Assembly: GCF_000004195.4 (NCBI RefSeq)
Contig: NC_030683.2
Location: 74,495,764 to 74,559,763 of the forward strand
Direction: 5' to 3'
Source of the DNA: Xenopus tropicalis
Lineage: Eukaryota > Chordata > Amphibia > Anura > Pipidae
Length of the DNA: 64,000 bases
The notes under the pieces: model-generated
What the model saw: only the letters and a program-made list of their open reading frames with translations
Databases searched by the model: none
Told to the model about the DNA's origin: nothing
Shown here: piece by piece, positions 10,440 to 19,617 of the stretch
Numbering within the stretch: position 1 is the stretch's first letter
Layout of the letters: each line of letters starts with the position of its first letter
Program-made: the position numbers and the translations under genes

Positions 10440-11518
10440 TGTACTGGCTTGGCATAAAAGGTTAGCAGCTATGGACACTGGCACCCTCCAGTGTTTTTTG
10501 CAATTTATTAACTTGTGCAATTCTAGGCAGTGGAACTCAGGGGCTACTAAAGCAAATAATGTACTGTCTTGAATAAAAAAGGCCATAAACCTGAGGGATG
10601 AAAACATAATTTTGCCTCTTTATAAATCCTTAGTAAGGCCTCATCTTGAGTATGCAGAGTAGTTTTGAGCTCCAGTGCTTAAGAAGGATATTATAGAGGC
10701 GGTTCACCTTTAAGTTAACTTTTAGTTTTTTATAAAATTACATATTCTTCATAACTTTCCAACTGGTCTTCACTTTTTATTTTGTATAGTTTTTGAATTA
10801 ATTGACATTTTCTAAATCTTTCCAGATTTCAAATGGGGGTCACTGACCCCGTCAGACAAAAAACAATTGCTCTGTGAGGCTTTTTATTGTTATTCTTTAT
10901 TCCTTATCTTTCTATTCCTATTCAGGTCTCTCTTTCAAACAACTGCCTGGTTGCTAGGGCAATATAAACTTTATCAACCAGATTGGAGCTGAAATTCCAA
11001 AATAGAGAGTTGCTGAACAAAAAGCTAAATCATTTAAAAACCACAAATAATATAAAATTAAAACCAATTGCAAATTGTCTCAGAATATCATCCTCTACAT
11101 TATTAAAAGTGAATAAACCCCTTTAATGAGCAGGAAAGAATTAACAGATGTGCAAGTAAACTGGTAAGAGGAGTGGAAGAATTAAAATATGAGAAAAGTT
11201 TACAATGACTGGGGTTGTTTTTTCTGGAGAAAAGGCACTTATAAGGGGAAATGATTATCATTTATAAATACATTTAATAACACTATATACAGTGGAGGTA
11301 TTTTCTCCTTTAGAAAAGAGCAAATAATGAAACACCACCCCTTTAAACTTAAGAAAATTAACGTTAATTTAAAGCAGAAAAGGTTGTTTTTCACAGTGAA
11401 CGCAGTGAGATTGTGGAATGCCCTTCCGAGTGATATGATGGCAGATTCTATTAATGTCTTTAATAGTGGCTTGGATGACTTGGATGTCAAGCATAATATC
11501 CAATATAATATAAGTTGA
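10440..11518 (+). pseudogene. CR1-like LINE, 3' part of reverse transcriptase ORF, interrupted
   Basis: Translated pieces match the C-terminal part of a CR1/L2-group reverse transcriptase. Before the interruption there is a block equivalent to KANKVLSC...RDENIILPLY; after it come GERINRCASKLVRG-like text and the terminal FTVNAVRLWNALPSDMMADS block (11390-11460). The same C-terminal block occurs in the 332-codon antisense copy at 14232-15137, so both belong to one subfamily. The copy is 5'-truncated, has several frame breaks and is split by the MITE at 10691-11126. In the family this protein performs target-primed reverse transcription of its own mRNA in the nucleus; this copy cannot. Short frames on the minus strand here (such as 11239-11547) are shadows. 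Confidence 0.75.
10691..11126. mobile_element. TTAA-targeting (Kolobok-like) MITE inside the CR1-like copy
   Basis: The termini read AGAGGCGGTTCACCTTTAAG at the left and GTGAATAAACCCCTTTAA at the right, close to the GGGGTGGTTCACC / GGTGAACCACCCC ends of a very abundant Xenopus element. The interior carries GGGGGTCACTGACCCC, GGTTGCTAGGGCAA and CCAATTGCAAATTGTCTCAG, all familiar from that family. The flanks are TTAT (10691-10694) and TTAA (11123-11126). Removing the insert leaves GATATTAATGAG, which restores the Asp-Ile-Asn-Glu codons present at the equivalent place in the 14-15 kb copy, so the target was TTAA and one left base has since changed. Confidence 0.75.
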
Positions 11519-11526
11519 AGCAGTAA

Positions 11527-12689
11527 CACATAACCTGTAATTGACAAAAGAGCAAAGGAAGATCTATATACTATTTTTTTAAGTGTGGCTTATCTCTACT
11601 GAAGCAAATATCAATTCTCTTTTATTTCTGAGGACCAGAAATGATAAATTGTCGCTCATTGTTAGAGGTACTACAGCATTAACTGAGTTTGCACATTTCT
11701 CTTGCAATTAAAGTGAGGTCAGAATGTAAATAGCAACTCAGCTTGGACCAATCGGCAGTTACATAACCAGCAGCTTCTTATCACCAAGATACAACTAATA
11801 ACTGAAACCTGGGGACATTGAGCAATAATAATGATTAAAAAAATGCATACCAAAGCATAAAAGCAACATGAAAGAAATATGCAGCATGAAAAAGTAAATT
11901 AGCATCCCCAGAATAGCAATTAACAGACAAAACAGTAAACAATATGCATATTCACCATCTCCCAAAGCCCCCAAATGCAGTAATTGTCCGAAGAAAAAGG
12001 CAGCAGGGAAACGATTTGCAATTTCCACCATTAAGCTTTGCTTTCAATAACTGAAGCTATATAACATTTTAATGTCAGTTCGTTGTTCAAATATTTCCAG
12101 TGTACTTACAAATATCATTATACAGGAAAACAGACAAACATATTAGGGTTCATTTACATGCCATTGTGCAGTGTCTAAAGTGCAATAAAGCCATGTTTTT
12201 TACTCAAAGTGCAGCCCTTTTCCCATAATTCTAGCATTACAGAGTTGTGAGGTGCTGTTGCCGCCTGACACATTTGTTGTGATGCATTACAGTGTATGCA
12301 ATTGCCCTTGCACATTTATGCAAATTGGATACAGTTGTACTGAAAATCTTCAGCGTTCTGATTTTATTATTTCTGGCAATTAGCAACATAACGATCTGCT
12401 TCCAATTATTCAAAGTGCACACTTCTATCAATGCAGACCACTTCAGAATCCTGAAGCTACTGCCACTCTCGGAAGTGGTAGCTCCAGGGTTCCCCTGGAT
12501 CAATAATTCACAAGAACTTGATTAAAACTTTGTTCGATTCAACTACAAAACCTATAATTGACTTTACTTAAAGCTTTTCCTTTACTTATGATACACACCT
12601 TAAAAGTATACAGTAAACTAAATTAAAACTGTTAAGACTGTAAGCTCTGTTGGGCATTTGTTGGGCACCCTGGCAATGACATTGATCAC
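11527..12689. other. Repeat-poor stretch, possible regulatory DNA
   Basis: No gene. 11640-11830 is free of obvious repeats and contains TAATGATTAAAAA and CAATTAAAG words. 12150-12230 resembles a MITE end (GGGTTCATTTACATGCC, GTGCAGTGTCTAAAGTGC) but I cannot find its partner. Overlapping frames on both strands at 12237-12525 argue against coding. Confidence 0.3.
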
Positions 12690-12952
12690 TTAAATGATAC
12701 TCAGGGGTTTGTGCTCCTCTTCCTTAAAAATTGAAATCTGCAGTAGTTTATTAGGGTGGGTCACGGCAATCTTTTCCCTTCTTCCCAGACATAAGCCAGG
12801 TCAGACATGTGCATGTCCGAAACTTTGCTAAAAAGCTTGACCTGAGGAGGAATACTACAACAGGCAATGCAATTTTTATGGAAGAGGAGCGTGATCCCCC
12901 AGGTATTGGTTAAGTGATCCCAGTCACTGGGGGATGCCTAACAAATTACTGA
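12690..12952. mobile_element. Degraded copy of the CACTGGGGGTGCC-type MITE
   Basis: The right terminus AAGTGATCCCAGTCACTGGG GGATGCCTAAC (12914-12944) matches the 3' end of the 7665-8055 element, and GAAGAGGAGCGTGATCCCCC precedes it. The left half is hard to recognise, so the start is approximate. 12953-13334 is unassigned; AAAGGAGAAGTAAACTTAA there (13117-13135) resembles another MITE end. Confidence 0.45.
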
Positions 12953-13334
12953 TTTTGGCTCCCATTGTCCTTTAAAATATTTTAAATGTATATCATTATA
13001 ACCCTCACATAATGCCCATCCTTCTATAGCTATTGAAACATATGATATGATACATAAAAAAAAAATCAGAAGCTTCATAAAAGTCTCCAGTGTATATGGA
13101 TTTTTCAGGCTTGTCAAAGGAGAAGTAAACTTAACCTTCAAGAATGCACACTGAATGCTATATAAATACTTAAGTCCCTTCTACCCTCCACCAATGCATT
13201 GGGCTTGGAGCATGCTTTGTTGCTCCAAGATGAAGGGTTGTTAAGTTGGGGAGGACATCCATCTTCACTAATCTTCCAATTAAGAAAAAGAGGAAGCCAT
13301 CTCTTGTTCTTAATTAGAAGAATTTGACAATTTG

Positions 13335-13950
13335 ACACTGGCAAATCCATAATGGAGAAGGACCTTGGAGTCCTTGTAGATAATACAAAAATTGCCTTTA
13401 GCAAGCAATGCCAGGCAGCAGCTGCTAGGGCAAACACAGTATTGAGCTGTATTAAAAGGGGCATAGATTTGCGTGAGGAGGGGATCATTCTTCCCATTTA
13501 CAAAGCGCCCCATGTAGAATATGCAGAGGGTCCAGAGAAGCTGGTAAAGGGTATGGAAAGTCTCAGTTATACAGAAAGACTGGCCAAGTTGGGTCTGTTT
13601 ACACTGGAGAAGAGGCGCTTAAGAGGTGATATGATAACTATGTACAAATTTATAAGGGGATCACATAATAATCTCTCTAAATCTTTATTTACCAGCAGGT
13701 CCTTCTAACTAACATGAGGGCACCCATTCTGATTAGAAGAAATAAGGTTCCATCTAAACATTTGGAAAGGATTCTTTACTGTGTGTGTTGTGGAATTCCC
13801 TCCCTGAATCAGTTGTACTGGCTGATACATTAGATTCAAGAAGGGGTTGGATGGCTTTTTAGCAAGTGTATACTTGTATACTTAAGGAAATACAGGGTTA
13901 TGGGCAATAGCTCTTAGTACAAGTTGATCCAGGGACTGGCAGGTTATAAA
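13335..13950 (+). pseudogene. CR1-like LINE, 3' fragment of reverse transcriptase ORF and 3' UTR
   Basis: A 118-codon frame (13352-13708) begins MEKDLGVLVDN and continues through KQCQAAAARANTVLSCIKRG, IILPIYKA, then LVKGMESLSYTERLAKLGLF and LEKRRLRGDMITMYKFIRG, which is the C-terminal region of CR1/L2-group reverse transcriptases. The segment normally linking the HLEYA and LVKGM blocks (FWSPVLK...RRATK) is missing, an internal deletion of about 25 codons. The 3' UTR (GAATTCCCTCCCTGAATCAG, GATCCAGGGACTGGC) matches the copy at 55490-57035, so these two form one subfamily. The 5' end is truncated and the octamer tail is lost against the next element. Confidence 0.75.
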
Positions 13951-14076
13951 TGGGCATTAAGTAGGGATGCACTGAATCCATTTTTTTAGGTTTGGCCAAA
14001 CCCCCGAATCCACCATAAGAGATTTGGCCGATTCCTAATTAGCATATGCTAATTAGGATTTGGAAGTGCGTGGTAA

Positions 14077-14108
14077 TAGTTACATAGTTACATAGTTACA
14101 TAGTTACA
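14077..14108 (-). repeat. Octamer tail (TAGTTACA)4 at the CR1-like 3' end
   Basis: Four perfect copies of TAGTTACA as read on the plus strand. Octameric 3' repeats are typical of CR1 elements, in place of poly(A). The direction agrees with the minus-strand reading frame. Confidence 0.8.
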
Positions 14109-15137
14109 TAGGGTTGAAAAAAGACCAGTGTCCATCAAGTTCAACCCATCCAAGTAAACCCAGCACACTTAACCCACACCTACCAATCTATACACTCACA
14201 TACATACACTATATATATACAACCACTAGTACTAACTGTAGATATTAGTATCACAATAGCCTTGGATATTCTGATTGATCAAGAACTCATCCAGGCCCCT
14301 CTTAAAGGCATTAACAGAATCTGCCATTACCACATCACTAGGAAGGGCATTCCATAACCTCACTGCCCTCACCGTGAAAAACCACCTACGCTGCTTCAAA
14401 TGGAAGCTCCTTTCCTCTAATCTAAAGGGGTGACCTCTGGTGCGCTGATTGTTTTTATGGGAAAAAAGAACATCCCCCAACTGCCTATAATCCCCTCTAA
14501 TGTACTTGTACAGAGTAATCATGTCCCCTCGCAAGCGCCTCTTTTCCAGAGAAAACAACCCCAACCTTGACAGTCTCACCTCATAGTTTAAATCTTCCAT
14601 CCCCTTAACCAGTTTAGTTGCACGTCTCTGCACTTTCTCCAGCTCATTAATATCCTTCTTAAGGACTGGAGCCCAAAACTGCACTGCATACTCAAGATGA
14701 GGCCTTACCAGGGACCTATAAAGGGGCAAAATTATGTTCTCATCCCTTGAGTCAATGCCCTTTTTTATACAAGACAGCACTTTATTTGCTTTAGTAGCCA
14801 CAGAATGACACTGCCTGGCATTAGACAACTTGTTATCAACAAAAACCCCTAGATCCTTCTCCATTAAGGAAACCCCCAACACACTACCATTCAGTAGATA
14901 GTTTGCGTTTATATTATTTCTACCAAAGTGCATAACTTTGCACTTATCAACATTGAACCTCATTTTCCAGTTTGCTGCCCAGTTATCTAATTTTGTCAAA
15001 TCGCTCTGCAAAGCAGCAGCATCCTGCATGGAACTTATAGTTTTGCACAATTTAGTGTCATCAGCAAAAATAGAAACAGTACTGTCTATGCCCACCTCCA
15101 GGTCATTAATAAACAAGTTAAAAAGCAAAGTAATACA
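14077..15137 (-). pseudogene. CR1-like LINE 3' fragment with long open frame in reverse transcriptase
   Basis: On the minus strand a frame of 332 codons runs 15230 to 14232. About the first 31 residues come from the flanking MITE; LINE homology starts near LFNLFINDLE. The reverse transcriptase active-site motif FADD is at residues 55-58 (DNA 15057-15068). Downstream are MHFGRNNIN, MEKDLGVFVDN, RPHLEYAVQFWAPVLKKDI, RRATKLVKGMEDL, EKRRLRGDMITLYKYIRG and AVRLWNALPSDVV, the full C-terminal series of CR1/L2-group proteins. The N-terminal endonuclease and the first part of the polymerase are absent, so this is an ordinary 5'-truncated copy. Its 3' UTR ends in an octamer repeat at 14077-14108. The unbroken frame suggests a fairly recent insertion. 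No host gene function is implied. Confidence 0.85.
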
Positions 15138-15304
15138 TTTTTCCACTTCTGTGTTAACATGACAAAAAGCCATGTGATTTTTAGGATTCTGATTCAGTTC
15201 GGCCAGGACCATGGATTTGGCCGGATCCAAATCCTGCTAAAAAAGGCCAAATCCTGGCCAAATACCGAACCAATTCCTGGATTCAGTGCATCCCTAGCAT
15301 AAAA

Positions 15305-17283
15305 GTTGAACTTAAGGGATCTATGTGTTTTTTCAACTATGTTACTGTGTATCTGAGACTTTCAAACTGGCAGGCCTTAAGAACATTATTCAGTCCATCC
15401 AAATCTCAGTGTTCTGTTTCTTCTGGTCCCTTAGAAATGGTGTTTTACAGACCTCTATGTGCTGTGCTGTAAAATCAGTGGAAAGTATTTTCTACTTCTT
15501 AAGTGCAGAATAATCTTATTTAAATTAAAAGAATGTTTCAAGTAGACAGTATTTGATTTTGTGTCATTTTGTATTACATTATTATTATTACTAAATTTAT
15601 AGTATATAAATTATTAATTTATTAAAAACCATTGTTAATATTAACCAATACCCAGACAAACGCAAACAACTTCAGCAATGAACAGAATATCAAAGGTTAG
15701 CTACTATGACCTTAGCCCAAGCATTCAGAAAGCCATTTTTGCATCAAACTTTTTTCCTCATTTTGCCCTCTAATAGCAATTAACAAAACATCTACTATAC
15801 ATATATGCATAGATTACATTTAATATTTTAGACACAGTTAATACTTTACATATAAAATAAAGAAAACGGATACTTTTTAACGGCATATACTTTGTCCTAA
15901 ATGAGCCTGAGGGATACATAACTTGTCACATTTTGTGTGACAATTAGCTTTACCACTGCAGAATATTCTCAACCAGATGAGGAAAAACATAAGTAACTCC
16001 TGATCTGTGGTAATCACATTTCTGGAAGTTAATTGAGCTCTGCAGTAACAGATGTCTGTATTTTTCACTACATGCATTTACAAAGCGACTACCTCTCTTG
16101 TAGCACAAAAAAGCTTCTGATTTTGATCCGAATGCTTATTTCCCCACCTTTTGCAGGTGCTTTTATAGTATTATCTTTATTTGTTGCCATAATGAAACAA
16201 ACTCTGTGCATGGACATTTCTCTTTTTTGCACTATTTTCCCTACTGTCAAACAATAAAGCAGAGTATTTGCTGCAAGACATTGCGGTACCAGAATGTGGT
16301 GCCAAAATTACAGCAATAGTGCTATATATAATTCAGCAGCACGAGTCCTACACAATATAAGATAATGTTATACAGTTTTACCCTCATGTTAGGCAACATC
16401 TATAAATAAAGCTTGGTAATACTTTTTCTCATCATAAGGTTGCTCTATCATACCACTCTAAGGAGAATACATATTACAAAAAATGAATAGCAGGGTTGCA
16501 TTTGCATCAGTTTAAAACAATAGCTTGGATATTTTTAAATGTATTGATTTTTTGTAATGGCTGAATATTATATTCCAACTCTGTTAACTATATGTTCTTT
16601 AAAATAAACATCTTAAGATTTAGAAAGAAACCTTTGTCTTGCAATGCATTATTTAATGGATAAACAGTCAGATTCCAGCATCTGGAGTGTTTAGTAATGC
16701 TGTTTTCTGCAGAAAAAATAAAGGTGATTACTTAGATTTCCATAGAGACTACTAAATGTGGGTGCTAAGGCAAAGATCATAGAAAAAGGCCAAGGTGTAT
16801 ACATGGTTCATATCCCTGTGGATTCTTCCACAATAGATGCCAGCATCTTGCATCTGTTTTAGTTTGATGTTAACATGCACCAGTGGAGGTATCCAAAGCA
16901 ACCAAAATAAATATTATTCCAACTTGTGGAAGACATAATAAAAAAATGACTAGTAAAACGATTAGTAGCTACTGGCAGCTGCATTAATGCAATTTAGCAC
17001 AAATGTTAATGTGACATAATCAGCCCAATACAACAAATCCTCCTGCTAATGTTTTATTGGGGAGAAATGAGGCTACCACGCTCAATTTTTAATCAGTGTA
17101 ACTATGCTTGCCAACAAGTATTCTTCAATACAAGTAACCAAACTAACCACAATTTTTTCTCCTCGTTTTCCCCCCAGTTAATCAGCTATATGGGCTGGTT
17201 AGCAGGTTCTTCCACATTATTCTGCCTATCCTACAGCTATCAACCCTTGGAGACCAGGCTACCAGGGCCCACCTCCTCCTAGT
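15305..17283. other. Unassigned non-coding stretch
   Basis: No repeat with recognisable ends and no gene. AT-rich, with several ATTATTATTA and ATATAAAT words. 16700-16900 is repeat-poor. A 74-codon frame (16033-16257) and a 77-codon frame (17049-17282) have no domains. Confidence 0.4.
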
Positions 17284-17289
17284 TTCAAG

Positions 17290-18236
17290 TTGTATTGTCA
17301 TATACAAATAACAATGAAGCAACATTACCGTAATGAAATTTTTTGACCCGTGTTCCTCCCAACTTTACATAGACAAAAAAATAAATAAATAAATTAAAAA
17401 AAATATATTAAATATAATAAAAGTGTGCAATAAAGGTACAAGTATTTACAGTAAAAAATTTAATGAAGTATTTGAAATTGTGCAGTGAGGTTTTAAAGTG
17501 GCTTTGCTTAAAGTGACACTGCAAAGAGTCCAGTAGTTCTGGTGAGTGTGTGTTGATGTGTGCAGAATGTCTGCAGTTTAGAAGCCTGATGGCTTGAGGG
17601 TAGATCCTGTCTCTGTATCTGCTGGTGTGGGACTGGATGCTCCTGTACCGCCTGCCTGATGGTAGGAGCGTGAAAAGTCTGTGGCTGGGGTCAGAGAGGA
17701 TCCGCTGCATCTTCCTCCTACAGCGCTGTATGTAGAGGTCCTGCATGGCCGGCAGTTCAGTCCTGGTGATGCGCTGTGCTGATCTCACCACCCTCTGCAG
17801 AGCTTTGCGGTCCAAAGCATCCAAAGTTTATGAGTATTCTGGAGTCCATGCCGAACCTCCTCAGGCGCCGCAGAAAGAAGAGCCGCTGTCTTGCAGCTTT
17901 TGTGATCACACCAACGTGGTGAGCCCAACTCAGATCCTCCCTGATATTGATGCTCAGGAATCTGAAGCAGCTGACTCTCTCCACTGCAGTCTCCTGTAAT
18001 CCACAATGAGCTCCTTAGTTTTGCTGACGTTGAGCAGCAAGTTGTTGTCATGGCACCATGATGTCAGGGCTCTCACCTCTGCCCTGTATGCCGACTCATC
18101 TCCATTAGAAATGCAGCCGATGATGGTGGTGTTGTCTGCAAATTTGATGATAGTATTAGAGCTGTGTGTTGCTGTACAGTCCTGGGTGAACAGGGTGTAC
18201 TGCATGGGGCTGAGCACACATCCCTTGGGGGCACTA
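17290..18236 (-). pseudogene. L2/Maui-like LINE fragment (reverse transcriptase and C-terminal domain), antisense
   Basis: Three minus-strand frames give consecutive parts of one protein. 18217-17954 holds the polymerase palm (CHDNNLLLNVSKTKELIVDY) with the active site FADN instead of FADD. 17984-17757 holds FRFLSINIREDLSWAHHV and LFFLRRLRRFGM. 17824-17408 holds DRKALQRVVRSAQRITRTEL, LYIQRCRRKMQRILSDPSH and LFTLLPSGRRYRSI. These are hallmarks of L2/Maui-type LINEs of fish and frogs. There are at least two frame breaks, and the second catalytic Asp is Asn, so it is inactive. The 5' part (endonuclease) is missing; the 5' break at about 18236 abuts a patchwork of other repeats. Confidence 0.8.
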
Positions 18237-18245
18237 TGTCTAGAG

Positions 18246-18310
18246 CTGCGTACATAAGTAGCAAAATTTTAAAATTTTGGTGCCGCCCTAGGCTCGGGCC
18301 TTTGTGGCCT
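18246..18310. repeat. Mosaic junction between LINE fragment and Gypsy element
   Basis: GCTGCGTACATAAGTAGC (18246-18263) is identical to the terminal signature of the L2 3' tails at 43.7 and 58.4 kb. It is followed by AAAATTTTAAAATTTTGG and GCCGCCCTAGGCTCGGGCC, a motif of another common Xenopus repeat. Three unrelated repeat pieces therefore lie within 65 bp, upstream of the Gypsy coding region where a 5' LTR would be expected. Confidence 0.55.
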
Positions 18311-18319
18311 TGCCAAGAC

Positions 18320-19615
18320 CGGGAGCTCCTCAAAGAGGTAGTACAGCAGCTAGCTGCAAGGAATGTTGCGGCACCTCCTACAGAAACCGCTAAACCAACT
18401 GCTATACGAGCTAGCTACTATCTTCAAAAGTTGACAACAAGTGATGATGTTGAAGCTTACTTTTCCACTTTTGAGAGGATAGCAGAGCAGTGGGCAGGCC
18501 TGGTGGCGCCCTTTCTCTCTGGGGAACCACAAAAAAACTATTTTGATCTGGATCCTGTAGCCGCTAAAGATTATGACAAACTAAAAGCTGAGATTTTGGC
18601 CCGGCTGGGGGTCACCCTCTCGGTCCGTGCCCAGCATGTTCATCAGTGGATGTTTATAGCAGAAAAGCCTCCACACTCCCAGATGCATGACCTAATTCAT
18701 CTAACTAAAAAGTGGCTGCAGCCAGAGACCCTAACAGGGCCACAGATCGTGGAGCGGATAGTGATGGACTGATACCTTAGGTCTCTGCCTTCACCTTTGC
18801 GCAAATGGGTAAGCCATGCAGACCCAACAACTGCAAAACAGCTTGTGGAAATGGTAGAGAGGTACATTTCTGGTGAAGAGCTACTCAGTTTTCAACAAGT
18901 GGAGCGCACCTTTCCTCCCAAGGGGAAGCTTCCTGCATGGAAAAAGGGACCTATGACTGATAAGAGCATGCTCCAACGTGGAGAATCTACAGGCGCTAGA
19001 CCCAGAGACTACCAAAATGTGTCAGTAGGGACCCCTCCTCGTAAAGTACCTAATAAAGACTTGGTGCGGTGTTTCCGGTGCAATATGCTGGGACACTTTG
19101 CTGCAGACTGCAGCCTAACTGATGAACCTATACAGTGTGATACTGCCTTAACAAAGAGATGTACGTCAATGTATGCTCAGATTGTGTGTACTGCCCTTCC
19201 AAAGACAGGGAATGATAAATACCTGTGTGATGTTATTGTGGAAGGAAAGCCAGTGAATGCATTATTAGATTCTGGTAGCCAGGTTACCCTGATGAAATCT
19301 TTGTTGGTTGAAACCCCTCAATATGGGCCTGATACTGTAGGGGTTACATGTATACATGGGGATACTCGCGAGTATTCTATGGCTAAAGTGGAAATCAAAA
19401 CTGCCTACGGGACATTAAGGTACCCTGTAGGGTTGGTTCCCACTTTACCACATGATGTAATTTTGGGGAGAAACTTCCCACATTTCTGGAAATTGTGGGA
19501 AACTGACAAGGTTATGGACCAGTCCTACTTAAAGGGAAGCCGCCCTGATTCTGGTAATAAATTGTCTGAGGTTGTACCGGAGGGTGGGGCTACTATAGAT
19601 TTTCTGATGAGGTAG
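18320..19615 (+). pseudogene. Gag-protease of the Gmr1-like element (SCAN-like capsid, CCHC, aspartic protease)
   Basis: One reading frame with a single TGA (18770-18772), probably from CGA by CpG decay. The first recognisable text is ELLKEVVQQL. The segment around the stop (LTKKWLQPETLTGPQIVERI, then YLRSLPSPLRKWV and QLVEMVERY) lines up with the helices of SCAN domains, which dimerise. A CX2CX4HX4C zinc knuckle, CFRCNMLGHFAADC, lies at 19070-19111 and would bind packaged RNA. The protease has its catalytic DSG at 19268-19276 (LLDSGSQVTLM) and the later hydrophobic VILGRNF motif. The frame ends at 19615; pol resumes in the -1 frame within a few codons. GATTTTC there could mark a lost T or a recoding site, but it is not a canonical slippery heptamer. 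The N-terminus and 5' LTR are missing. Identity as a transposon gene is firm; the SCAN assignment is by motif reading. Confidence 0.8.
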
Positions 19616-19617
19616 AC

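Larger units (their letters stand above)
13962..15296. mobile_element. hAT-type MITE (TAGGGATGCACTGAATCC) split by a CR1-like insertion
   Basis: Left end TAGGGATGCACTGAATCCA (13962-13980) mirrors right end TGGATTCAGTGCATCCCTA (15278-15296) perfectly. The flanks GCATTAAG (13954-13961) and GCATAAAA (15297-15304) agree at 6 of 8 positions, consistent with a decayed 8-bp hAT duplication. The MITE body is about 275 bp (13962-14076 plus about 15138-15296). The rest is a CR1-like LINE inserted later. The sister element at 28891-29143 is uninterrupted, 253 bp. Confidence 0.8.

Noticed and set aside
14077..14108. CRISPR-like direct repeats
   Set aside because: Four 8-bp units with no spacers; it is the 3' tail of a LINE in a vertebrate genome.
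14232..15230. 332-codon ORF as a host gene
   Set aside because: FADD and the whole C-terminal motif series are CR1-like, the 3' end has an octamer tail, and the first residues derive from a MITE.
18006..18257. Plus-strand ORFs over 17.7-18.3 kb
   Set aside because: They are antisense shadows of the minus-strand L2/Maui reverse transcriptase.
18164..19615. SCAN-domain host gene
   Set aside because: The SCAN-like region is followed by CCHC, protease, integrase and polymerase domains and an LTR, so it is a transposon gag.
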